Below are positions 8,067 to 20,793 of a DNA stretch of 64,000 nucleotides, piece after piece (position 1 is the stretch's first letter; each line of letters opens with the position of its first letter). Source of the stretch: Lactarius indigo. Lineage: Eukaryota > Basidiomycota > Agaricomycetes > Russulales > Russulaceae. A model generated the notes under the pieces. It saw nothing but the letters and a program-made list of their open reading frames with translations, had not been told where the DNA came from and did no database searches. Location: positions 186,001-250,000 of the forward strand of contig JAFKAC010000027.1 in the NCBI GenBank assembly GCA_025766275.1. Direction: 5' to 3'. Both the position numbers and the translations under genes were made by a program.

Positions 8067-11000
8067 TTACTGGAAATCCCGCGCGATCCACTCACGTTGC
8101 TCCTCTTCAATACGTCGAAACACATCCGCCCGCTCTAGGCGGTACACGCAGTCCATCTTGTCTTCCCGCGCGACAAGCACCATTCCGCGAAGCTGGCGGA
8201 TACGCGCCTGTAGGCGCGACTCTTCATGGGCGGCGGCGCGATACCGCGTCACCTCCGCAACCAGGGACTCATCCCCTATGCGGTTGAGTGCGCGGTCCGT
8301 GAGTTTGTCGGCGGCGAGGATAACGAGATCCTCGTGAGCAATGAAGGCGCGATTCGCAGCCGAGAGGCGGGGAGCGGCGTAAAGAGGTTTGCCGTAGAGG
8401 TAGGGGGATCCTGGGATGACTCCCAGAACAAAGGGATTCGCACCTCCGACTATCTGGACGTGGCTCGCCTGCAACTCTACTCCGTCCGGCCCGGTGATGG
8501 GGAAGTGAATGTGATGGGGCTGTCGATTCGCCCGGAACCCTTCAGGCGCGAGGACCTGCGCCGGGTCGTCGTCTCGCGTAATGGGGGTGTGTAATGCGAC
8601 GCCGGGCAGTCGCACACGTCCTCGAGACATGGGGGTTCCGTCGGTGTGCAGGAGCCACGGGGTGATTCCGGGATTAGCAGAGTCGCGGTTCGTTCGAAGG
8701 AGGGGGTGGCTGACCGGGTAGTAATCTCCGTCGTCATGGTCAGCTTGGTCCGGCATCGCTGCCTGCGCTGCCGCAACTCGCTCAATTTCTCCTGCGCCAA
8801 CCTCAACTGTTCTCTGGCCCATTCCTGAGCCGTCCTCCGCCAGACCTCCTCTGCCTCCGTCTCCTCCCGGTCCTTCGTTAGATCGATCGGCCGGGAAAAC
8901 TCCCCTAATACCGATAAGAGCGTCGTCTGGGGGGATGACGGCGATGGGTTCGCGAGCCCCGCTGTCGTCTCGGAAGATGTGAGCGACGGCATGCTGCTCG
9001 TCGCTGGGCTGGCGCGTGGGGTCTGGGAACCTCTGTAGGATGCCAGCCCATTCTTGAGCGGTGATATGCCCCGTTCGCATGTCTGCAGGTGTGTACGGAG
9101 TGAGCTGGACCGCTGGAACCACGGTTTCTTCGTCGTCTTGGATGATGGCGGCGGCGTCTTGCGCGACTTGGTCGAGGAGGATCGCCGTGGTGACATGTCT
9201 GAGAGGAGAGGTGGGCATAGACGTAGAAGTGAATCGAAGATGGGAGTGATACTCTCCCTGACCGTCCACCGTCTCGCTTTTAAGTCCTCGTGCAGCTGTT
9301 CGGGCCGCTTGATACGCCTCTATTGCTTCCGGGGCAAAAACATCATCCTTATCGACCCACTGATTTTCCGAGTCAGGGTACCCCTTCCATTTGATGAGAT
9401 ACTGCAGCTTCTTGCGGCGGCCGAAATGGCGCGAGTCTAGAATGGCCTCGACCTCGTATTCTTCTTCCCCGTCCACAAGATCCGGTGGTGGTCGAGGGAA
9501 ATTTTCTCCATGCATGGCCGTGCTTTTGTACGGCGTGAGAAGATCTATGTGAAACACCGGGTGGATGCTCCACTGCGTGGGAAGTTCAAGGCGGTAATTG
9601 TACGGGGACATCACCTGGACTATCTTAAAGGGGCCGTGGCGTCGCGCCGCAAGTTTGGCCGTGGGTTGGTTGGTTCGAAGATGTCTCCCTTCTAGCCACA
9701 CTTGATCACCTATTTGATATTTCGGGGTATCTCGGTGTTTCACCCAGCTATCCTGGGCCTTTTTGATAAGGGTCTGGGCCAGCTGTCGCGCCTCCTTGAG
9801 CTGTGTGAGTCTGGAGATAACGTGTGGAATAGGGGATGGCTTATCCGTCCAATCCGCTGTCGGATTGTAGCCCATAAGCAGCATAAAGGGAGATTGCTTT
9901 GTATGCTCATGGGGCCAATTGTTATGAGCGAATTCTGCTACGGGAAGATATGCCGCCCAGTTATCTTGGCGCTCATTGGCCCAGAACCGCAGATACTGTT
10001 CCAGCCACTGATTGGTTCGCTCCGATTGTCCGTCCGTTCTTGGGTGATACGCCGTGGACACGTTTTGTTTGATGCCCAAGATCCGACAAACCTCTTTGGT
10101 GAACTTTGATGTGAATCGGGGGTCGCGATCACTGATGATTTTACGCGGTAACCCGAACCGTTTGAACACGTGAAGGACGTACAGGGTGGCTGTTTCCTCC
10201 GCCGTAATCTCCTCATTGCACGGAATGAATATCGACGCCTTGCTGCAATCGTGGTCTGTTACTGTGAGAATGCTGTCATAGGATTGGGACGTGGGTAGTT
10301 TAGTAATAAAGTCCAACGCGATGGTGTGAAAGGGGGGAGCGTCCGTTATTGCAGTAATGGGGTGTAACGGCGCGTGCGTTGGTCTTGTGTTGACTTTATT
10401 TCGTTGGCAGTCGGCGCACCCTGTAACGTATTCATACACGTCTCGGCGAAGCTTCGGCCACCAATAGTGTCGTTCTACTATCCGTTGGGTCCTACTAATA
10501 CCTGGATGTCCATGGATAGGGGGGTCATGGTGGTCGCCTATTATCGCCCTGTATGCAGACATGGGTCCGGTGACCACCAGTCGTCCGTCCTTATACCATT
10601 CTCCGTCTATCTTCTTTAGTTGGTGTGCGTCGACCCACGCCTGAACGATCTTTGGGTCTTGTCGTCGTCTCGGCGTTTGCAGCAGCGGGTGTATTTCCAA
10701 GATGCGGGCGGTATTAGCGGCTCTTACGAATACTTCGGGGGGTAGGACTACCACACCTTCGTTGTCTCCTTCTCCCTGGTCGTAATCCGGTCGCCTGGAT
10801 AAGGCGTCTGCCCTGCCGTTGTTCTTCCCCTTGATGTGATGGATCTCAAAATCGTACTCCATCAGTTCAAGCACTTCTCGGGCAACTCGTCGGCTGATCT
10901 TCTGCGGGGTCTTCCAATATTGTAGGTTGAGGTGGTCCGAGAATATTTTGATTTTGTGCGGTGATCCTGCCAGTAGGGGTCTCCAGTGTCTGAGAGCCTT

Positions 11001-12197
11001 GACGATGGCGAGGAGTTCCAGGTCGTAGATGTCGTAATTACGCTCGGCTTCATTTAGCGTAGCCGAGTAATATCCTATCGGGTGCTTGCGACTATCACTT
11101 TTCTTTTGCAGGAGTACAGCACCTACCGCGAATCCCGACGCGTCGACCTCTAATTCGAATTGATCATGCAGATTGGGGTGGGCCAACACCGGTTCTTCGG
11201 TGACAAGGCGCTTGAGGGTTTTGAATGCGCGGTCCTCGTCTTCTGTCCACTTCCATTCTGCGTCTTTCCGCGTGAGTCGGTTTAAGGGTCGTGCATGGGT
11301 AGCGAAACCGCGGATGAAAAGTCGGTAAAAGTTACAGAAACCCAAGAAAGATCGTACGTCCCTTACTTTAGTCGGAGTTGGCCAGTCCTTGATTCCGCGA
11401 ACTTTTACCGGGTCCATGCGTGTTACCCCCCTCTCAAGGATTACCCCCAGGTAATCCATCCGCGGTTGGTGGAAGAGGCACTTCTCAAGTTTGAAGTAAA
11501 GGTCATGGTCCTGGGCGACGCGGAGGACGTCAGTTACGGCGGCGATGTGGTCAGCTAATGTGGAGCCTTCTCGTGTGGCGATGCCAATATCGTCCATGTA
11601 GACTCGAATGACTGTCCCCCGAGTTTCGTGTTTTGCAATGGTGTCACGGTAGATATGGTTCATCATGGTTTGAAAGGTGGCCGGCGAGTTCGTAAGACCG
11701 AAGAACATGACCGTTGGTTCGAAGAGGCCAAATTTGGTTTTGAAAGCCGCCTTCTCTTGATCTCCGTCTCGTATGCGGACGTTGTTATACCCCCAGCGAA
11801 TATCAAGCTTGGTGTAGATGTGAGCATTGCTGAGGTCGTAAATGAGGTCCTGAATCAAGGGAAGCGGGTACTGGTTGCGTATGGTATGTGAGTTGATAAC
11901 CCGGTAATCCTGCACCGGGCGTAGTTTTCCGTCTTTCTTTTTAACAAAAAAGAATGATGACGCGTACGGGGAGATAGAAGGTCGCAGGTATCCCTGCTGG
12001 AGCTTCTCGTCTAGGAACTCCTTGAGCTTTCCCTCCTCTTCTTGCGTCAGTGGGTATATCTTGCAGTCGATTGCGGAGGGGGTACCCGGCTTGAAATCAA
12101 TGGCGTGGTCCCAAGGTCTAGCTGGGGGAAATCGTTGGGATGCTTCCTCGCTGAAGAGCCTTTCAAAGGCTTTGTATACTGCCGGCAGCTCGACTGG
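8067..12197 (-). pseudogene. Element 1 pol, 3' part: RT, RNase H, integrase, chromodomain and tail (split by element 2)
   Basis: From 12197 the minus strand reads without a stop to TAA at 8067-8069. In order it has the RT entry (SPYASSFFFVKKKDGKLRP), the catalytic RVYMDDIG box, RNase H (LEVDASGFAVGAVLLQ), the integrase HHCC zinc finger (HGHPG...CADCQRNK), the DDE core (IALDFITKLP, DRDPRFTSKF), GPY/F (RRHGPFKIVQVMSPYNY) and a chromodomain (YEVEAILD...LIKWKGYPD). A roughly 385-residue tail of unknown function follows from about 9218 to the end, holding acidic, Arg-rich and coiled-coil-like stretches. The gene is called a pseudogene only because element 2 separates it from its N-terminus; this part has no nonsense or frameshift change. 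Confidence 0.92.
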
Positions 12198-12202
12198 GTC
12201 TT

Positions 12203-12764
12203 TGTAACGCCGTCACGACGTTTAGCTCGACTTGAGCTCGAGAGAGGCGATAACAACTTAGCGTGAATGTACGTCTGACACGACGACGCGAAGGTCCGTG
12301 TGCTTGCCTTAGTGAATACACGTAGGTACACCGGCAAGGCTTATGCCTAGCTTGCTTGTCACGAGTGAAGTGTGGACACGAAGTGAAACTGTAGAGAGAC
12401 GGGAAGGGCGAATTTCTAGCGAGATGGAAGAGAAACCAAGTGACGATTCAAGAAGACCAAGATGGCGTTTCTTGGTCTTCACTGTACTGATTAAATACAA
12501 GTCGAGCAGGCTTACAAGCGCTGCTATGAGTCACAGTAGGTAAAGCGTCCAACGTATCGCAGAAACATCTCGAACACTAATACTACTAGTACTAGTATTG
12601 GTGGCGTGGTCCTCAGTCAGCAATCAGTACCGTATCTCCTATCGCATCGCCGTATCACCGTAAGTAAGTCCGCAACTAATATACCTTACCGCCATAGTTG
12701 CAACTGGTACAGTAAGGGTCCTAATCGATGTCGTACCACAATACCGAGAGTCCGAAACGTAACA
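12203..12764 (-). repeat. 3' LTR of element 2
   Basis: The termini are TGTAACG...CGTAACA. The predicted RNA start ATCTTGGTCTT (minus) is at 12453-12463, with TATTTAA about 34 nt upstream. Bases 12427-12764 match 19841-20178 without visible difference; bases 12203-12426 do not match the other LTR closely. A polypurine tract follows at 12765-12774. Confidence 0.88.
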
Positions 12765-12793
12765 TCACCCCCTTTTCAGCGTGAGACCCCGAC

Positions 12794-15700
12794 TCACCGA
12801 AAGTCCCTCGCCGGCCAGTCGCGCTGCTCGTCGGCGATACGTTCTAATGCTGTGGCACGCTCCAGGCGGTAGATGGAGTCGCGGCGGTCGTCCTGCGCAC
12901 ATTCGATCATGGCGCGGAGTTGGGCCACTCGAGCACGGAGTCGGTCTAGCTCGTAGCTGGCCGCGCGGAAGCGCGTGACTTCAGCTGTGAGTGACTCGTC
13001 GTTGATTCGATTGAGGGCTCGGTCGGTGATGCGGTCCGCCTCGAAGACGACCAGGTCTTCGTGGGGATACGTGGGGCGGAGAGCGGCGGATACGTGCGGC
13101 TCGGCGTAGAAGGGCTTACCGTAGACGTGTGGTGACCCTGGTATGACTCCTAGTATGAGGGGGTCAGCCCCTCCGATGATCTGGACGTGGGACGCGTCCC
13201 GCTCTACTCCGTCGGGTCCGGTGATGGGGTATGGAATGTGATGGGGTCGTCGATTTGCCCGGAACCCTTCAGGCGCAATGACATGCGCGGGGTCGTCGGC
13301 GGCGGTGAACGTACGATGATCGGCGGCGCCAGGCACGCGCACGCGTCCTCGATACATGGGGGACCCGTCGGAGTAGACGAGCCAGGGCGTGATGAGGGGA
13401 TTAGTAGGGTCGCTTTTCGTTCGAAGGAAGGCGTGGCGTGCCGGGTAGTAATCGTCGTCGTCATGGCCAGCCTCAGCTGCCTCCATCGCTGCCGCCGCTC
13501 GCGCATCTCCCTCAATCGGGCCGCTGCGGAGTCGAGCTGCTCCCTCTGCCACTCCGCTGCCACTCTCCTCCACCCCTCCAACTCGTACTCCATCAGCGCT
13601 TGAACGCTGGTCGTTGCTCGGGAAAACTCCGCGAACGCCGATGAGGTCGTCGCTTGGGGGGATAGCGGCGATCGGCTCGCGTTCTCCGCGGTCGTTTCTG
13701 AAGACGTGGACGACGGCGGATTCGTCGTCGGGGGTAGTAGCAGGGTTTGGGAATCTGGTGATGATGTTGGCCCACTCTTGCGCGGTGATGGGTCCCTCGG
13801 TTGGTCTAAGAGGCGTCCATGGTGTGATTTGAGGGTTGGGTACTTCGGTGTCGTCGTCCTCCGCCAGAAGGGCGTGGGCGTCTTGTGCGAGGGAGTCGAG
13901 GAGTGCTGCTTGGGTGACATGACGCAGAGGGGAAGTAGGCATGTGAGAAATGAGAGAGCGGAGGAAAGAGGGTTGACTTCCTTCGACTTTCGTGCTGCTC
14001 ATTTTAACTTGTAGCTGCCGCGCCTGTGTTTCCTGGTATAGGCGGAGTGCTTGCGGCGCAAAGACGTCATCCTTGTTGACCCACTGGTTCTCCGAGTCTG
14101 GGTATCCCTTCCACTTGACGAGGTACTGCAGGCGTTTACCCCTGCCGAAATGCCGGGAGTCCAGAATGGCCTCGACTTCGTATTCCTCTTCGCCATCAAT
14201 CAGTTCTGGCGGCGGGCGCGTGAAGTTTTCCCCATGTAAGGGAGTTTGCTTATAGGGTGTGAGAAGATCGATGTGGAACACTGGATGTATGCTCCATTGC
14301 GTGGGAAGTTCCAATCGATAATTGTAGGGTGACATCACCTGGATCACCCTAAAGGGTCCGTGGCGTCGCGCCGCTAATTTTGCTGTCGGCTGATTGGTTC
14401 GAAGGTGCTTCCCTTCTAACCACACGAGATCGTTGACACGGAACTTGGGCGTATCTTTGTTGCGCACCCATGCCTCTTGCGCCTTCTTCATGAGGCGTTG
14501 GGCGTCCTGTCTAGCTTCTTTCAGCTGTGTCAGTCGCGTGGTTACTTGTGGGACGGGGGATGGCTTATCGGTCCAATCGGCTCGCGGGTCGTACCCCATC
14601 AGGAGCCGGAACGGTGACTGCTTCGTATGCTCGTGGGGCCAATTGTTGTGCGCGAATTCGGCGATTGGCAGATATGTGATCCAATTGTCTTGTCGCTCGT
14701 TGACCCAGAAGCGTAAATATTGTTCCAACCATTGGTTGGTTCTTTCCGATTGTCCGTCGGTGCGTGGGTGATACGCTGTGGAGATATTCTGCTGTACCCC
14801 CAGAATTCGGCACGCTTCTCTTGTAAATTTAGATGTGAAGCGGGGGTCTCGGTCACTGATGACTTTGCGCGGTAGTCCGAATCGTTTGAAAACATGACTG
14901 ACGTACAATGCGGCGGTTTCTTCCGCTGTTATCTCTTCTCGGCATGGTATAAACACCGAGGCTTTGCTACAGTCGTGGTCGGTGACGGTGAGGATGCTGT
15001 CTTGTCCTCCGGATGTCGGCAATTTGGTGATAAAGTCGATCGCTACCGTTTGAAAGGGGAGCGCATCGAGTACCGGTGTAATGGGGTGTAGTGCCGCTCG
15101 TATGGGACGGGTGTTCACCTTGTTTCGTTGACATTCCGCACATCCTTGGACATATTCGTACACATCCTTGCGCAGCCGTGGCCACCAATAGTGCCTCTCC
15201 AGGATTCGTTGTGTTTTTGCGATCCCAGGGTGGCCGTGTATTGGCAGGTCGTGATGATCATGGATCAATACGCGATGCGTCGATGCTGGTCCGGTTATTA
15301 CGAACCTGCCGTCCTTGTACCACTCTCCTTGTATTTTTTTCAACTGATGGGGGTCTGCCCAAACTTTGATTACCTCCTCGTCTTGTTGATGTCGCGGTTG
15401 CAGCAAGTTCGGGTTGATGGTAAGTGTTCCTTGCCGTGTTAAGGGTTCGGACGAAGACTTCAGGTGGCAGTACCACCACTTCGCTGTTGTCTTCCGCTCC
15501 CTGGTCGTAGTCCTGGTCGACGCGACAACGCGTCCGCTCGTCCGTTGTTCTTTCCTTTGATGTGGTGAATCTCGAAGTCATACTCAGAGAGTTCCAACAC
15601 TTCCCTGGCAACGCGTCTACTGATCTTCTGCGGTGACTTTCCAGTATTGCAGGTTGAGGTGGTCCGAGTAAATTTGATCTTGTGTGGGGCTCCTGCGAGT

Positions 15701-17530
15701 AGCGGTCTCCAATTTCGCAACGCCTTGACTATGGCCAGTAATTCCAGGTCGTAGATGTCGTAGTTGCGTTCGGCTTCAGAAAGTGTTGCAGAGTAGTACC
15801 CTATTGGATGTCGCTTTCCGTCAGCCTTTTTCTGTAGGAGTACGGCTCCCACCGCGTATCCCGAGGCGTCGACCTCTAATTCGAACGGATCCTGGAGGAC
15901 AGGGTGTGCGAGTACTGGCTCCTCCGTTACGAGGCGTTTCAAGGTGTTGAATGCCTCCTCTTCCGCCTTCCGTCCATCTCCACTCCTCGTCTTTTCGTGT
16001 TAATTTGGTTAGCGGCTTTGCGTGGTTCGCGAAACCGCGAATGAAAAGTCTGTAAAAGTTGCAGAAGCCCAAGAAGGATCGAACGTCCTTAACCTTCGTG
16101 GGCGTTGGCCAGTCTTTAATGCCTTGAACTTTTACGGGATCCATGCGAGTTACCCCCTTTTCAAGGATTACCCCCAGGTAATCCATTCGCGGTTGATGGA
16201 AAAGGCACTTTTCGAGTTTGAAGTAGAGATCGTGTTCTTTGGCGACGCGCAGGACGTCGCGGACGGCCGCGATATGAGCAGCTAGATCATGGTCGAAATG
16301 AGTCGCGATGCCGATGTCATCCATGTAGACACGTATCGTAGGTGCCAAGGCAAGTCATGCTTCGCGATCGTGTCGCGGTAGATGTGGTTCATCATCGCTT
16401 GGAAGGTAGCCGGGGAGTTAGTGAGGCCGAAGAACATGACCGTTGGTTCGAAGAGACCGAATTTGGTTTTGAATGCCGCCTTTCTCTTGATCGCCGTCAC
16501 GAATGCGTATGTTGTTGTAGCCCCACCGAATGTCGAGTTTGGTGTATATGTGAGCGTTACTAAGATCCAGGATGAGGTCTTGGATAAGTGGTAACGGGTA
16601 TTGATTGCGGATAGTGTGGGAGTTAATGACCCGATAGTCCTGGACAGGGCGTAGTTTTCCGTCCTTCTTTTTGATAAAGAAGAAGGAAGATGCGTATGGG
16701 GATATAGGAGGGCGCAAATAGCCCTGCTTCAACTTTTCGTCTAAGAACTCTTTGAGTTCGCTCTCTTCCCTTTTGGGTCATGGGGTATATCTTGCAGTCT
16801 ATGGCTGCCGGTGCTGATGGTTTGAAGTCAATTGCGTGGTCCCACGGCCTAGCTGGGGGAAAACGATGTGAGGCCTGCTCGTTGAAGAGTTTGCTAAACT
16901 TTGTGTATTCGAGTGGCAACACGGCTGCCGTTTGTTGTTGTTTCGCAGATATGGCCAGCTCCGTCGAGGTCGTGGCTCGTGCGGAGGTTTCTTCGCGTAG
17001 TTCTTGTAAGATATTTTCCTTCTCCGCGGTGATTAGGGCTCGGGTCGCGGATTCGGTAAGTAGTTCTTCCGTAGTGGCTAGCACTACGGGTTGTACGTCG
17101 GGGTGTGTGGTTGCCGTAGCCCAGCTGATGGTGGGTTCAAAGGCGCTTAGCCATGGATATCCGAGTACCATGTCTTCACTTCCGAGGTCGGTGACCAGGA
17201 AGGTCATCTTCTTTATCTGTCCTCGCGTTTTTACTTCCAGGTTAACATAATGAGTGATTAACCCAGCTTTGTTTTCTGTAGTTGTCTATGTTCCATATCT
17301 TGCGAGGTGCTTTCTAACATGCTTGTACTGGGATTCCTGCCCTTGCCTGCCAGTACTTGGTTTGATGAAATTAGTCGGTCGCGCCGGAGTCGACCAGCGC
17401 GTTTGTTTCAGTCGTTCGGTAATTCGTTCGGACAGTCACTGGAATTCGTAGAGATCGATAGCGCGTTGTCACAATTACAGAATTACATTGTAAGAGCCCT
17501 CACCCAGACTGACGGGTTCAGGCGTCCCGA
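12794..17530 (-). pseudogene. Element 2 pol, frameshifted
   Basis: The domains of element 1 pol are all present in order: a protease-region remnant, RT with RVYMDDIG (near 16320), RNase H, integrase HHCC and DDE, chromodomain and tail. Comparison with elements 1 and 3 shows extra or missing single bases near 15520, 15660, 15970, 16345, 16490 and 16770 and in the protease region near 17280-17400. The reading frame therefore breaks into overlapping pieces. The 870-codon block from 15406 to 12794 (integrase to tail) is intact. Single-base indels of this kind could also be assembly errors. Confidence 0.85.
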
Positions 17531-17536
17531 AAACCC
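17496..17536 (-). promoter_or_regulatory. Element 2 gag-pol -1 frameshift signal
   Basis: The minus strand has the slippery heptamer G_GGT_TTT (complement at 17530-17536) in the gag frame. Six bases later a stem-loop begins: GCCTGAACCC pairs with GGGTGAGGGC (complement blocks at 17514-17523 and 17496-17505). The arrangement is the same in elements 1 and 3. Confidence 0.65.
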
Positions 17537-19061
17537 TCCTTTCCCCATAGATCTTGAAGGATGAGGTCTTTTACCTCATCCGTACTATTGGCCACCTGCG
17601 TAAGCCACTCCTTCGCTTGCTCTCCTGCTGTCTTCGTACTTGCCGCATTGATTTGCGGCGCCGGTGTTGCGCTAGGTGCCGGGGTCATGTATCCCGGTAG
17701 TGAGGGTTCGTATTGGGATACAGGGCCCTTGATGCCATGTGGTTTCGGTCATTCGACTACTTGATGGCGCGTTCTGCCAATGTCCTTGTGCGCGCGGATG
17801 GGGGCAATTTCGTGAGAGGTGTCCCGGGGCGTGACAATTGTAGCAAAGGACGTTCCTTAGGTCTCGCCTCGATCCCCCTCTCCCTCGTCCTCTTGTGCCC
17901 GGCCCTCCTCGTGGTGGGAATGGTGGCGCTTGCCAGTCACGATGGGGCAACTTGTTGAAGTCGATGTCTTCAGACCCTGCCAGCCGTACTTTGGCGCGGT
18001 CGGCCGAGGTGTCCATAGCCCAGGGGTTAGTTTGGGGTAAGTTCTGCGGGAGCGTCCATCCTGCGTTGCCGGTTTGTTTCTTGGGCTGTGTGGGAGTATT
18101 CTTGTACTCGTTGAGCCTTGCCTTAAGATGGATGTAGTTCTTCTGCCTCTTGAGTACGGCTCGTTTCCAATCATCAAATGTGATTGGGTCGTCGAATTGG
18201 AACGCGTTTTTGAACAGTTCCCTCGGCAGGCCCGACGTAAAAAGATCGATTGTTTGTGGTTCGTTGAGACGGTAGTGAGCCTTCCGTGCGAGCTGTTCGA
18301 AATCATTGACGTACTTGTCAATGTCCTCTCCCTATCATTTTGAATCCCTTTTCGCAGTATTGCTTGAGCTTGCTTCGCGCTCCAATGTGTTCTCGAAACC
18401 GCTGGCTGAAAGCCGTCTGCTACGGCATTCCACAGATCACGGGTGTAGGGACTGATCCCACGTTGTATTTGTCCTGTTGAGCCAGTTCAGGAAGGACTAG
18501 GACCCATTCGCTAACCTGCTCCGCCTTTGATGTATGATAGGAACAGAAGGACATCTTCTGTAGTCGTTGCGCATGAATGGGGGCAGTCCAGATTCATGCC
18601 CCAATAGACGTGCCACTGCTGTTAGAAACTTGATCCACTTTAAGTCTGTCTCCAGTCGAAAATAGAAGGTGGCTCGCCGGTTAGTTTTTCGCTGTGATGG
18701 CCTCCGCCTCCAGCGTCTCCACCACCTCCTCCTCCTCCTCCGCCGCCCGGTGGTCCGGCGGGTGGTCCTCTTCGGTGGTTCGGTTCTTCGTAAGTCGAAT
18801 GGGAACTCCTCCTCCGGGCGGAGATGGTGGGTCTCCGTTGGGTCCTCCTCCTACCCCCGGAGGTAGTTCTATAGTTGGTTGGCGTCCGGTCGGGGGGTCT
18901 CCTCTGTCTGATCCGATGGCTCGGAAGATTGCGGCGTCGTCCGCGGTCATTCGTATCCCGGTTCTCGGGTTGATAGGCATGAGGATGTCTCTTGCCTCCG
19001 TTCTTATGGCGCGTGCTTCTTCAATTGCCGCTTCCTCCAGAGCTTGCGTCAAGGTTGCCAT
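17518..19061 (-). pseudogene. Element 2 gag, frameshifted
   Basis: The likely start is the ATG at 19061 (MATLTQALEE), conserved in all three elements. The retrotransposon Gag homology region (GLPRELFKN...) and the CCHC knuckle CYNCHAPGHLSRNC are recognisable. The frame breaks near 18680 and again near 18330 relative to elements 1 and 3. Upstream, 19062-19600 is a conserved leader frame that begins at GTG without any ATG. Confidence 0.8.
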
Positions 19062-19602
19062 GATAGCTGGCGATCTAATGTGAATTGGTTCTGGTTCTGT
19101 GATGTGTGCGGACTCAGCTCGTTCGATGAGGAGGTCCTGTATTGCTCCTCCGCTGGTTTCAGTTTGATCCGGCTCACGTCCTTCACTTTCTTCGTCCTCT
19201 TCTTGACTTTGCTCTGTCCCTTCCGATACCACTTCTCCGGTGGAGTGTTCTCGTACTTGCCCGTCAATGGGGCCCCAGTCTGCTCTGCTGTTTAGTTCTC
19301 GTGCGTCGATATCGCACCGATATCTGGGTCCTGCTGGTCGTATGGCGTCCCACTGGGAATCTATAGGGTTCCACGTAACTTCTACCCAACACAGGTGGTC
19401 GAAGTTAAACTCAACTGGGCGGAACCTGCTAGGTCCGTTAAACTCGACGAAGTATCCGGTTTCTTCTTGTCTTTCCCTCCAGCTGGCGGCTTGTAAAAAG
19501 CGCGTGGGGACGTTGCGTTCTCCTCTTCTTGGGAGCGAATAAGGGCGGAAACTGGTCCACTGGTCTCTGGTTGTTACAGCCACGATGGTATCTTGGTCTT
19601 AA

Positions 19603-20178
19603 TGTAACGTCGTCACGACGTTTAGCTCGACTTGAGCTCGAGAGAGGCGGTAACAACTTAGCGCGAATATGTATCTTGACACGACGACTCGAAGGTCCGT
19701 GTTCTTGCCTCAGTGAATACGCGAAGGTACACCGGCAAGGCCTATGCCTGTCTTGCTTGGTCACAAACGAAGTTGGACACCGAGTGAGACTTAGAGATAG
19801 TAAAGGGATTGAGAGAGAGATAGAGAGAGACGAGTAACGAGAAGAGAAACCAAGTGACGATTCAAGAAGACCAAGATGGCGTTTCTTGGTCTTCACTGTA
19901 CTGATTAAATACAAGTCGAGCAGGCTTACAAGCGCTGCTATGAGTCACAGTAGGTAAAGCGTCCAACGTATCGCAGAAACATCTCGAACACTAATACTAC
20001 TAGTACTAGTATTGGTGGCGTGGTCCTCAGTCAGCAATCAGTACCGTATCTCCTATCGCATCGCCGTATCACCGTAAGTAAGTCCGCAACTAATATACCT
20101 TACCGCCATAGTTGCAACTGGTACAGTAAGGGTCCTAATCGATGTCGTACCACAATACCGAGAGTCCGAAACGTAACA
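19603..20178 (-). repeat. 5' LTR of element 2
   Basis: This LTR is 14 bp longer than its partner. The U5 side (19603-19840) has a GA-rich expansion (gagagagagatagagagaga) and more than 20 differences from 12203-12426. The U3 side from 19841 on matches exactly. The primer-binding site is at 19590-19600. Confidence 0.88.
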
Positions 20179-20793
20179 GTCTTCCTCTACCTTTGCACGG
20201 ATTGCTAGCTCCGTCGACGTAGTTGCTCGCAAGTACGTGTCTTCTTCATCCATATCAAGGATGATTGCTTCCTTTTCTTCGTTAGTGAGCGCGGTTGCAA
20301 TGACAGTGTGACGACTCGGACTGTCCTGCGTACTAATCACGACCGGCATGATTTCCTCGTGTATTACGGCGTCTCGCCAATTGATGGTTGGTTCGTAGGT
20401 TGCCAGCCAGGGGTATCCTAGAACGACATCCTCACCACCAAGGTCGGTTATGAGGAAGCGCATGGTTCTGTGATATCCCTTAGCGTATACGTCTAGATCG
20501 GTAAAGTGGGTGATAGACCCAGCTTTGTTTTCGGTATTGTCTATATTCCATATTTTACGAGGTTGCGGTAGAAGTTGAAGTCCTATACCCATCCTTTTGA
20601 TGAAGTTTGGGTGTATAAAGTTGTCGGTTGCTCCCGAGTCAACTAATGCTTTGATGTCGGCCATTCGGTAATTCGTGCGAATCGAGACTGGAATTCGAAG
20701 GGAGCGAAAGCGCGTCATGATTACAGAGTTACAATTTAAAGCCCTCACCCAGGCCGATGGGTTCAGGCGCTCCGAAAACCCTCTTTCCCCCAT
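20179..20793 (-). pseudogene. Element 1 pol, 5' part: protease
   Basis: This frame opens inside the end of gag, one base back from it (-1), consistent with frameshifting. It contains the retropepsin active site ALVDSGATDNFI and a downstream LGYPWL block. It runs straight into the element 2 LTR at 20178. When element 2 and one target copy are removed, the frame continues in phase at 12197. Confidence 0.85.
20741..20781 (-). promoter_or_regulatory. Element 1 gag-pol -1 frameshift signal
   Basis: The heptamer G_GGT_TTT (complement at 20775-20781) lies in the last codons of gag, within the overlap with the -1 pol frame. A stem-loop (blocks 20759-20768 and 20741-20750) begins 6 nt downstream. Confidence 0.68.

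Larger units (their letters stand above)
12203..20178 (-). mobile_element. Element 2: related Ty3/gypsy chromovirus inserted in element 1 pol
   Basis: The 7976-bp element has LTRs at 12203-12764 and 19603-20178 and the duplication GTCTT at 12198-12202 and 20179-20183. It lies between the protease and RT coding regions of element 1, same strand. Its pol carries several single-base frameshifts. Its LTRs match over 338 bp on the U3 side but differ strongly on the U5 side, although it must be younger than element 1, whose LTRs are identical. Confidence 0.93.

Noticed and set aside
13187..13920. Long plus- and minus-strand frames overlapping the element 2 pol tail
   Set aside because: They are shadows of the intact integrase-tail frame 12794-15406, which carries the recognisable domains.
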